Shown here piece after piece: positions 1 to 5,287 of a stretch of DNA of 7,642 nt. A program made the position numbers and the translations under genes. This DNA is from a bacterium UBP10_UBA1149. GTDB lineage: Bacteria; Desulfobacterota; Binatia; UBA1149. The stretch covers positions 8,079 to 15,720 of the forward strand of contig DBZX01000076.1 in the NCBI GenBank assembly GCA_002311335.1, written 5' to 3'. Positions within the stretch are counted from its first letter, which is position 1. Each line of letters starts with the position of its first letter. The notes below the pieces were generated by a model. The model was given only the letters and a program-made list of their open reading frames with translations, made no database searches and was not told the origin of the DNA.

Positions 1-1392
1 GCTCATCTGGCCGGCTCCCACGCCGACCACGTGATCGCCGTGGGCCAGCACGATGGTGTTCGACTTGGCGTGCTTGCAGACCTTCCAGGCAAAATCCATG
101 GCCTCGAGTTCAGCCGCGCTGGGCTCGCGCGCGCTCACCACCCGGCAGTCGGCGGCCACCGAGGGCTCGAGGTCTCGTGTCTGCACGAGCAATCCACCCA
201 GTACCCTCTTCATATCGAGCGCCTGCTCGCCACCGGTCAGGGCCGAATCCACCTCGAGCAGTCGGACATTGGCCAGCTTCTTGGTCGACGAGTACAAGGC
301 CAGGGCCTCGTCGCTGAACGAAGGCGCCAACACGATCTCGAGAAACACGTCCTTCATGAGCTCGGCAGTTTCGCCGTCGAGCTCGCGGTTGAGCGCCACG
401 ATGCCGCCAAAAATCGAAACCGGGTCGCAGCTACGGGCCAGCCGGAACGCCTCGGCCGCTGAACCTGCCAACGCGGCACCGCAGGGGTTGGTGTGCTTTA
501 TGACCATGCAGGCCGGCTGCTCGAACTCGCCCACCAACTGCAGGGCGGCGTCTGCATCAACGATGTTGTTGTAAGACAACTCCTTGCCCTGCAGCACGCG
601 GGCGGTCGCGATCGAGGGGCCTTCCACCCCGGGGGCGCGGTAGAAGGCCGCGCGCTGGTGCGGGTTCTCGCCGTAGCGCAGACCCTGCACCCGGCTCCAC
701 TGCTGGTGAATAGTCTCACCGAAGTCGCCGTCCTCGTCGCGCCCGAGGTAATCGGCGATCATGCCGTCGTAGGCCGCCGTGGCGCGAAAGGCAGCCGTCG
801 CCAACCTGCGCCTGGTAGCGTCGGCCACGCCGCCGGTCTCGCCGATCTCGGCCAGGACGACGTCGTAGTCGTCCGGGTCAACCACTACGGCAACGTCGGC
901 GTGATTCTTGGCCGCCGAGCGAAGCATCGACGGGCCGCCTATGTCGATATTCTCTATGGCCTCCTCGAAGCTGCAGTCACGCGCGGTGACCTCGGCGAAG
1001 GGGTAGAGGTTGACGCACACAAGATCGATGTACTCCAGGTCGTTTTCCTCGACCTGTTGGCGATGAGAGGGGTCCTGCCTGCGCGCCAGTATGCCGCCGT
1101 GCACGCGGGGGTGCAGCGTCTTGACGCGCCCATCGAGGATCTCGGGACTGCCGGTGTGTTGGCTGACGTCGACCACCTCGAGGCCGGCGTCGCGCAGTGC
1201 CCGGGCCGTTCCGCCCGTGGAGAGGATCTTTATGCCCAGGGCGGCAAGTCCACGGCAGAACTCCACCACGCCGGTTTTGTCGCTAACGCTGACCAGCGCC
1301 GTGCTTACCTTGTTAGTATTCGCTTGCACCTGTTGTTCTACCCGCTCGCCTGCTGCCTGCACTTTGCCTGCTCCATCGTGGATGTCAGTCAT
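1..1392 (-). CDS. purH: Bifunctional AICAR formyltransferase / IMP cyclohydrolase PurH, C-terminus cut by window edge
   Basis: PurH catalyses the last two steps of de novo purine synthesis in the cytoplasm: formylation of AICAR with 10-formyl-THF, then ring closure to IMP. The frame is open through the left edge, giving 464 visible residues of a family usually near 520, so about 60 C-terminal residues are missing. The N-terminal MGS-like cyclohydrolase domain shows LVSVSDKTG (33-41), STGGTARAL (58-66), VKTLHPRVHGG (90-100) and DIGGPSMLRSAAKN (150-163). The transformylase domain shows RYGENPHQ (239-246) and the catalytic Lys-His motif KHTNPCG (299-305). The ATG at 1392 overlaps the alr stop by 8 nt, and AAGG abuts this ATG directly, too close for a normal ribosome site. 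A GTG at 1362 has GGAG eight bases upstream and would remove an atypical 10-residue leader. Identity is certain; the start is less so. Confidence 0.96.
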   Translation of the reverse strand, partial: MTDIHDGAGKVQAAGERVEQQVQANTNKVSTALVSVSDKTGVVEFCRGLAALGIKILSTGGTARALRDAGLEVVDVSQHTGSPEILDGRVKTLHPRVHGGILARRQDPSHRQQVEENDLEYIDLVCVNLYPFAEVTARDCSFEEAIENIDIGGPSMLRSAAKNHADVAVVVDPDDYDVVLAEIGETGGVADATRRRLATAAFRATAAYDGMIADYLGRDEDGDFGETIHQQWSRVQGLRYGENPHQRAAFYRAPGVEGPSIATARVLQGKELSYNNIVDADAALQLVGEFEQPACMVIKHTNPCGAALAGSAAEAFRLARSCDPVSIFGGIVALNRELDGETAELMKDVFLEIVLAPSFSDEALALYSSTKKLANVRLLEVDSALTGGEQALDMKRVLGGLLVQTRDLEPSVAADCRVVSAREPSAAELEAMDFAWKVCKHAKSNTIVLAHGDHVVGVGAGQMS

Positions 1393-2521
1393 CCTTATAG
1401 CGACGCTCTACCCGTGCGCCCACCCTCGCCACCAGCTCATACGAAATAGTTTCTGCCGCCACGGCCACGTCTTCGGTGGACGGGCTGTCGCCCCACATCA
1501 CCGCGCTGTCGCCTTCGCGCACCTCGCCGAGATCGGTCACATCGACCACCGTGTGATCCATGCATACGCGGCCCACGACCGGCGCCAAACCTCCCCCCAG
1601 AAGCACCCGACCGCGATTGCCCAGGGCCCTGGGATATCCGTCGGCGTAACCGCACCTGAGGGTCGCCACGCGGCTTGGCCTGGTGGTGTGGAAGCTGTGG
1701 CCATAGCCTATGCCCTGCCCGCTTCCAAGCTCGGTGACGCGCAACACGGGAGCCTCGAGCGTCATCACAGGCTTGAGCGCCACCTTGTCCAGAAGCGACG
1801 AGTCGGGGTACAGGCCGTAGAGCATGATGCCGGGGCGAACCCGGTCGAGCCAGGCCTCCGAGCGCGTCATGACGCCCGCGCTGTTGGCCAGGTGACGGGC
1901 AAGCTCCAGGCCCTCGTCGCGCACGAGCCGGTCGGCCAGCAACAGGGCCTCCAGTTGGCCCTCGGTCACGCTGCCTGTCACCGACTCGGCCTGGGCAAAA
2001 TGCGAGCACAGGGCCACCGGGCGCGTGCCCTCGGTATCGGCCAGCAGGCGGGCGAAGCGGCCGGCCTGCTCGGGCTCGACCCCGAGACGGTGCATGCCGG
2101 TGTCGACCTTGATGTGCACGGCCACCTCGCTGCCGGCAGCAGTGGCCTCGCGACCCAGCGCCTGCACGGTGGCCTCGCTGTGGGCGGCCACCTGCACACC
2201 CAGGTTGACAGCCGCAGCCGCGGAACCAGGCAACACCCCGCCAAAGACGATTATCTGCTCGGCCGCGCAGGCCGATTCTTCGATAAGCTCGCGAGCCTCA
2301 TCGAGCGTGGCCACGCCGAAAGTCGTGCAGCCCTCGTCTACCAGCGCGCGGGTGACCCTGGCGGCGCCGTGCCCATAGGCGTTGGCCTTGACCATGGCTA
2401 TGACGGTGGTGTCGGATCCCGACAGCAGGCCGAGCACCTGCCGGTAGTTGTGCCTGAGGGCGGCGAGCTTGATGGTGGCGCGCGCTTGCTGCAGTTCGGA
2501 CCCTGAATCCGAAGTACCCAC
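1385..2521 (-). CDS. alr: Alanine racemase (PLP-dependent)
   Basis: Alr interconverts L- and D-alanine in the cytoplasm and supplies D-Ala for peptidoglycan. With the GTG start at 2521 the protein has 378 residues, normal for the family. The N-terminal TIM-barrel domain carries MVKANAYGHG, whose Lys (about residue 45) forms the Schiff base with PLP. LANSAGVMT and IMLYGLYPDS follow. The C-terminal beta domain carries GIGYGHSF, whose Tyr (about residue 273) is the second catalytic base, then RCGYADGYPR and GRVCMDHTVVD. The Lys-Tyr spacing of 228 fits the family. Start choice: the frame stays open to 2863, but that part runs antisense through thiS. GTG 2521 has AAAGG seven bases upstream; GTG 2557 (390 aa, with AGGTGA just upstream) is a real alternative. 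The gene is divergent from thiS and overlaps purH by 8 nt, so the two are probably cotranscribed and translationally coupled. Confidence 0.95.
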   Translation of the reverse strand: MGTSDSGSELQQARATIKLAALRHNYRQVLGLLSGSDTTVIAMVKANAYGHGAARVTRALVDEGCTTFGVATLDEARELIEESACAAEQIIVFGGVLPGSAAAAVNLGVQVAAHSEATVQALGREATAAGSEVAVHIKVDTGMHRLGVEPEQAGRFARLLADTEGTRPVALCSHFAQAESVTGSVTEGQLEALLLADRLVRDEGLELARHLANSAGVMTRSEAWLDRVRPGIMLYGLYPDSSLLDKVALKPVMTLEAPVLRVTELGSGQGIGYGHSFHTTRPSRVATLRCGYADGYPRALGNRGRVLLGGGLAPVVGRVCMDHTVVDVTDLGEVREGDSAVMWGDSPSTEDVAVAAETISYELVARVGARVERRYKDD

Positions 2522-2562
2522 AGCCGGGCCTTTGCCAACCTGCGACGAACGCGCCACGGTCA

Positions 2563-2591
2563 CCTGTACCAAGCAGGGCCTGACTTGTAAA
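2563..2591 (-). promoter_or_regulatory. Possible sigma70-type promoter for alr-purH
   Basis: Read on the minus strand, TTTACA (2591-2586, five of six matches to the -35 consensus) is followed after exactly 17 bases by TACAGG (2568-2563, three of six matches to the -10). This would start transcription near 2555, which fits the alr start at 2521 better than the one at 2557. The -10 match is poor, so this is only a candidate. Confidence 0.25.
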
Positions 2592-2606
2592 GAAGGCGGG
2601 CCGCGG

Positions 2607-2633
2607 CTATCGGGGTCAGTTGGATCCCGATAG
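2607..2633 (+). promoter_or_regulatory. Strong dyad / hairpin in the thiS leader, between alr and thiS
   Basis: CTATCGGGGTC (2607-2617) pairs with GATCCCGATAG (2623-2633) around a 5-base AGTTG loop. The outer eight pairs are perfect, and the single non-Watson-Crick position (2615/2625) is a G-U wobble in plus-strand RNA but a C-A mismatch in minus-strand RNA. This asymmetry suggests a structure in the thiS transcript, although a dyad operator for the divergent genes is also possible. It ends 18 nt before the thiS ATG. There is no T tract, so it is not a standard intrinsic terminator. The leader shows no TPP riboswitch core sequences, although the downstream genes are thiamin genes. Confidence 0.55.
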
Positions 2634-2641
2634 GCGATATA

Positions 2642-2680
2642 CCGAAGAGACATGCCCGAAGAGACTATGCCCGAAGAGAC
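2642..2680 (+). repeat. Three copies of CCGAAGAGAC across the thiS start
   Basis: The 10-mer CCGAAGAGAC occurs at 2642-2651, 2656-2665 and 2671-2680, with periods of 14 and 15 bases. Copies 1 and 2 are each followed almost at once by an in-frame ATG (2652 and 2667). The repeat therefore duplicates both the purine-rich ribosome-binding segment and the start codon, and gives the protein the N-terminus MPEETMPEET. Confidence 0.85.
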
Positions 2681-2882
2681 GACACAGCTGACCATCAACG
2701 GCGAAGCCTCCAGCGTGCCCGACGGCTGCAGCGTGCATGCGCTGATCAAACGGCTGGGCCTGGCGGGCAAGCGCTGCGCGGTCGAGCTCAACCGAAACAT
2801 CATCAGCAGCGAAGACTGGGAACGCACCCGGCTGGCGGCGGGCGACCAGGTTGAAATCGTCAACTTTGTGGGTGGAGGCTGA
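2652..2882 (+). CDS. thiS: Sulfur carrier protein ThiS
   Basis: ThiS is the ubiquitin-like sulfur carrier of thiazole synthesis. Its C-terminal Gly is adenylated and converted to a thiocarboxylate that donates sulfur to ThiG. The protein is 76 residues from ATG 2652 or 71 from ATG 2667; the family is usually 65-70, so the second start may be the main one. Visible features are the first beta strand QLTINGE, the VPDGCSVHAL segment, AVELNRNII, the RLAAGDQVEIVNFV strand and the essential C-terminal Gly-Gly (ending VGGG). It is first in a plus-strand operon, with thiG starting 5 nt after its stop. The activating enzyme ThiF is not in the window. Identity rests on the fold pattern, the Gly-Gly tail and the adjacent thiG. 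Confidence 0.93.
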   Translation: MPEETMPEETTQLTINGEASSVPDGCSVHALIKRLGLAGKRCAVELNRNIISSEDWERTRLAAGDQVEIVNFVGGG

Positions 2883-2887
2883 GTACG

Positions 2888-3700
2888 GTGGCTGACAACG
2901 AAGCGGTGGCTGATGGCAAAACAACAACTGGCGACTATTTTGAGCTGGCCGGCCGGCGCTACAAAAGCCGGCTCATCGTGGGCACCGGCAAGTACGTCGA
3001 CTTTGAGCAGACGAGGATAGCCGTCGAGGCGTCGGGCGCAGAAATCGTCACGGTCGCGCTAAGACGCGTGAACATCACCGACCCCGACAAGGAAAACCTG
3101 CTCGACTATCTCGACCCCAAGCGCTACACGATACTTCCCAACACGGCCGGCTGCTACACCGCCGACGAGGCCGTTCGCACCTGCAGGCTGGCGCGCGAAG
3201 CGGGTGTCGGAAAACTGGTCAAGCTGGAGGTCATCGGCGACGAGCGCACGCTGTTCCCCGACGTGGCGGCGACTTTGGAGGCCGCGAAAATCCTCGTCGA
3301 CGAGGGCTTCGACGTGCTGCCCTACGTAACCGACGACCCGGTGGCCTGCCAACGGCTCGAAGACATCGGCTGCCCGGCCGTCATGCCCCTGGCCGCGCCC
3401 ATCGGTTCGGGCCTGGGCATACGCAACCCCTGGAACATTTCGATCATCCGCGAACACTCGGGCGTGCCCGTGATCGTGGACGCGGGCGTGGGCACCGCAT
3501 CGGACGCCGCGCGGGTGATGGAACTGGGCTGCGACGCGGTGCTGATGAACACGGCGATAGCCGGCGCCGATAACCCGGTGCTCATGGCCGAGGCCATGAA
3601 GCTGGGCGTGGAGGCCGGGCGCAAGGCCTGGGTGGCGGGACGCATAGCGATGAAAAAATACGCCACGGCCTCGTCACCCGTAACAGGCCTTGTCGGCTGA
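2888..3700 (+). CDS. thiG: Thiazole synthase ThiG
   Basis: ThiG condenses 1-deoxy-D-xylulose 5-phosphate, dehydroglycine and sulfur from ThiS thiocarboxylate to make the thiazole phosphate precursor of thiamin. The TIM-barrel protein has 270 residues, typical or slightly long for the family. Visible motifs are YKSRLIVGTGKY (25-36), VALRRVNI (56-63), LPNTAGCYTADEAVR (83-97) and LVKLEVIGD (110-118), where Lys112 is the expected Schiff-base lysine. Further on are LPYVTDDPVAC, MPLAAPIGSGLGI, PVIVDAGVGTASDAA (phosphate-binding loop) and VLMNTAIAGADNPV. The GTG start at 2888 has GGAGG inside the end of thiS, nine bases upstream, which implies coupled translation. The stop overlaps the start of the next gene by 11 nt. 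In bacteria dehydroglycine comes from ThiO or ThiH; neither is in the window. Confidence 0.97.
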   Translation: MADNEAVADGKTTTGDYFELAGRRYKSRLIVGTGKYVDFEQTRIAVEASGAEIVTVALRRVNITDPDKENLLDYLDPKRYTILPNTAGCYTADEAVRTCRLAREAGVGKLVKLEVIGDERTLFPDVAATLEAAKILVDEGFDVLPYVTDDPVACQRLEDIGCPAVMPLAAPIGSGLGIRNPWNISIIREHSGVPVIVDAGVGTASDAARVMELGCDAVLMNTAIAGADNPVLMAEAMKLGVEAGRKAWVAGRIAMKKYATASSPVTGLVG

Positions 3701-4370
3701 AAAGATATCGCTGCGGCAGGAGCCTCGGACGCCGGCCTTCCCACACCCGCCGCTGTTCGTCATCACCGACGACGCTCTCGGCAACGAGCAGTTGCGTGAG
3801 CGGGTCGAGGCGGCCTGCGAGGCCGGCTGCCGCGCGGTCCAGTTGCGCCAACGACAGCTGCCCGGTGGGCCGCTGCTCGAGCTGGCACTGGAACTTCGTG
3901 CCATCACCCGCCGTGCTGGCGCACTGTTGCTGGTGAACGACCGACTGGACCTGGCCCTGGCCGCCGGGGCCGACGGCGCGCACCTGCCCTCGAACAGTTT
4001 TGATGCCAGCGACGCCAGGCGTCTGCTGGGTGAACACGCAATGCTGGGACTGTCGATTCACTCGGCCGAAGAAGCCCGGCTGGCGGCCGAGCAGGGCGTG
4101 GTCGACTACCTGCAGTTCGGCCCGGTGTACGCCACCGGGTCGAAGAAAAAATATGGCCCGCCCCAGGGAATAGAAGCCCTGGAGCGGGTGGTGGAATCGG
4201 CCGGGGCCGTAAAAGTTATCGCGGTGGGAGGAATCGTTAGCGCTCGCGTCGAAAGCGTCATGGCCACAGGCTGCGCGGGCGTGTCGGTAATCGGGGCGGT
4301 AATGTCGGCCCCCGATCCAGGACTGGAAACCAGCCGCTTGCTGGACGCCCTCAGCACCTGTTCAAGCTGA
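3690..4370 (+). CDS. ThiE/TenI-family protein: thiamine phosphate synthase or thiazole tautomerase
   Basis: This family includes ThiE, which joins HMP-PP and thiazole phosphate to make thiamine phosphate, and TenI, which tautomerises the ThiG product. The 226-residue TIM barrel shows FVITDD (23-28), QLRQR (51-55), VNDR (82-85), HLPSNSF (98-104), GLSIHSAEEA (120-129), DYLQFGPVYATGSKKK (139-154) and AVGG (178-181). ThiE-like features are Arg53, Asn83-Asp84, Ser122, Pro145, Thr149 and Lys152. Two positions differ from classical ThiE: the QLREK lysine is Arg55, and the metal-binding Asp of the HIGQED motif aligns with Ser103 in a TenI-like LPSxSF stretch. TenI's FGHVF histidine is Pro145 here. 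The function is therefore undecided. The start is the rare TTG at 3690, overlapping thiG by 11 nt in a coupled arrangement; no better in-frame ATG or GTG lies before the first strand. The 3' end overlaps a convergent small gene by 20 nt. Confidence 0.9.
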   Translation: MSAEKISLRQEPRTPAFPHPPLFVITDDALGNEQLRERVEAACEAGCRAVQLRQRQLPGGPLLELALELRAITRRAGALLLVNDRLDLALAAGADGAHLPSNSFDASDARRLLGEHAMLGLSIHSAEEARLAAEQGVVDYLQFGPVYATGSKKKYGPPQGIEALERVVESAGAVKVIAVGGIVSARVESVMATGCAGVSVIGAVMSAPDPGLETSRLLDALSTCSS

Positions 4371-4608
4371 CCCTGACTCCGCGACTGGCTATTTTTTCGA
4401 GACAGGCAGATACGCTTTTGCGTGCGCTGCCGTCGAGGTCGTTGTAAAGGTTGACGCGAACGCTGCCCACCCCGTGGGCGGCCGCCAGCCTGAGGTTCTG
4501 CAGCAGGTAGGCACCGGCGGGCCCGGCTATGATCGCCCTGCCCCGGCCCTCGCCCTGGTATTCGAGCCATGCTTCGAGTCGCGCATCTGTTTTTTCTCTC
4601 ACCCTCAT
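4351..4608 (-). CDS. Small conserved-looking protein of unknown function (85 aa)
   Basis: I do not recognise this protein. It starts at ATG 4608 behind a strong purine-rich ribosome site (GAGAGGAAGG, three bases before the ATG), which supports a real gene and this start rather than the open frame extending to 4698. The predicted pattern is beta-alpha-beta-alpha-beta: strand AIIAGP (25-30), helix 33-46, strand SVRVNLYN (49-56), a long helix 61-77 and strand VRVSL (78-82). This makes a small compact alpha/beta domain with basic termini, no signal peptide and no membrane segment. Third codon positions are mostly G or C, as in neighbouring genes. The stop lies inside the end of the ThiE/TenI gene (20 nt overlap, tail to tail). 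It lies 120 nt downstream of the ParE/RelE-like gene on the same strand and may share its transcript. No function is assigned. Confidence 0.65.
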   Translation of the reverse strand: MRVREKTDARLEAWLEYQGEGRGRAIIAGPAGAYLLQNLRLAAAHGVGSVRVNLYNDLDGSARKSVSACLEKIASRGVRVSLNRC

Positions 4609-4669
4609 CGTCCTTCCTCTCCCTGTTTCCGTCGTCGTGATAGATGCAATTACTGATCGCCACGGTAAG

Positions 4670-4701
4670 GCGGTGCCGGCCGGTCCAATCACCGGCACCG
4701 C
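4670..4701. repeat. Perfect 10-bp inverted repeat between the two minus-strand genes
   Basis: GCGGTGCCGG (4670-4679) and CCGGCACCGC (4692-4701) are perfect inverted copies with a 12-base loop. The element lies 27 nt past the stop of the ParE/RelE-like gene on the minus strand and about 60 nt before the 85-residue gene. No T tract follows on either strand, so it is not a canonical Rho-independent terminator. It could be a 3' stabilising or attenuating hairpin, or a protein-binding dyad. Confidence 0.5.
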
Positions 4702-4728
4702 TACCGGTACGCCTGCCGCCGTCGGGCG

Positions 4729-5040
4729 TCAGTGGACAGTGTGATAGGGGCCGTCGAGCACCCCCAGTACGGTCAGCGAATCCTGGTCAAGGCTCAGGTG
4801 ATACAGCACGTACCAGCCTCTGACCGGGAGGTAATAGCAGCCGCGGTTGTCATCGAGCCTTAAGACTCCGTCGGGCCTGGGGTCGTCGGCCAACGAAAGT
4901 ATCGCCGTGCTCAGGGTGTCGGCTATGGAGGCCGGCACCATCTCCATCTCGCGGTAAGCGCTGTAGGTCATCGCCATGGCAATGCCGGTGGTCTGCCCGC
5001 TCTCGCTGCTCTGTTCTCCATGCGTTTCTTCGTTAGCCAT
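4729..5040 (-). CDS. ParE/RelE-like toxin-fold protein without adjacent antitoxin
   Basis: The 103-residue form resembles the ParE/RelE superfamily of type II toxin-antitoxin and plasmid-stabilisation proteins: mRNA interferases (RelE) or gyrase poisons (ParE). The support is order and pattern: a first strand around 19-27, helices across 29-50 ending in the typical turn LADDPRPDGVLRL (50-62), then strands CYYLPVRGWYVLYHL (68-82) and SLTVLGVLDGPYH (88-100). Basic residues expected at the active face are poor: the usual GxYRxxY stretch reads GWYVLY, and the last strand lacks the common Arg/Lys cluster. The toxin may be inactive or the protein may have another role. The start ATG 5040 has GGAG eight bases upstream. 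An upstream in-frame GTG at 5145 has a better site (AAGGAG, six bases) and would add a Pro/Gly-rich 35-residue extension. No convincing antitoxin gene is seen on either side. The family call is moderate. Confidence 0.65.
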   Translation of the reverse strand: MANEETHGEQSSESGQTTGIAMAMTYSAYREMEMVPASIADTLSTAILSLADDPRPDGVLRLDDNRGCYYLPVRGWYVLYHLSLDQDSLTVLGVLDGPYHTVH

Positions 5041-5287
5041 GATCAATTCTCCGCCTGGACAGCCGGGACCTGGTTGCCGCGGCCGATCCGTGGGACTTAT
5101 CCCGTCCCCGCTCGTGCCCTGTCTCAAGAGCAACGGTCGTGCCACGGCGTTCTCCTTGCGTTGACAGCGCCGGGGCGCCCCGGGGGGAGCTGTTTCGACG
5201 CAGCGCGACGCACCTGGCTGAACAGCATCGTCGGTTTTTGTACGCCTGGGGCTGGCGCCTGCCCCCGTGCTGAGATACTCACGATCG
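5041..5287. promoter_or_regulatory. Divergent intergenic region between the ParE/RelE-like gene and the dinG-like gene
   Basis: This 247-nt stretch separates two divergent starts, so promoters for both directions should lie here. A perfect TTGACA (5161-5166) is present on the plus strand, but the sequence at the correct distance is GC-only, so no matching -10 is visible. A 14-bp perfect palindrome, CCGGGGCGCCCCGG (5170-5183), follows it. GATACT (5273-5278) resembles a -10 without a good -35. No LexA-like box was recognised by eye. The left part up to 5145 may instead be coding if the ParE/RelE-like gene starts at GTG 5145. Confidence 0.4.

Noticed and set aside
493..1449. Long plus-strand open frame (318 codons) opposite purH
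   Set aside because: It is antisense to a clear PurH reading frame with family motifs. Its translation has no recognisable domain; long antisense frames are expected in GC-rich genes.
1091..2506. Long plus-strand open frame (471 codons) opposite alr and the start of purH
   Set aside because: The minus strand encodes Alr with its PLP lysine and catalytic tyrosine. The antisense translation is low-information and crosses two genes.
2522..2651. TPP riboswitch upstream of thiS
   Set aside because: The conserved TPP aptamer stretches (CTGAGA- and ACCTGATC-type cores) were not found, and the space between the divergent genes is short.
2522..2863. N-terminal extension of alanine racemase up to 2863
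   Set aside because: It would run antisense across most of thiS and add over 110 residues with no family similarity. Starts at 2521 or 2557 fit the normal length.
4351..4370. Terminator between the thiamin operon and the convergent 85-residue gene
   Set aside because: The two genes overlap here and no hairpin with a T tract is present.
5041..5287. LexA (SOS) box before the dinG-like gene
   Set aside because: E. coli dinG is SOS-controlled, so I looked for CTG-N10-CAG and GAAC-N4-GTTC types. The nearest hit, CTGTTTCGACGCAG, has a spacer of only 8, so it was not called.
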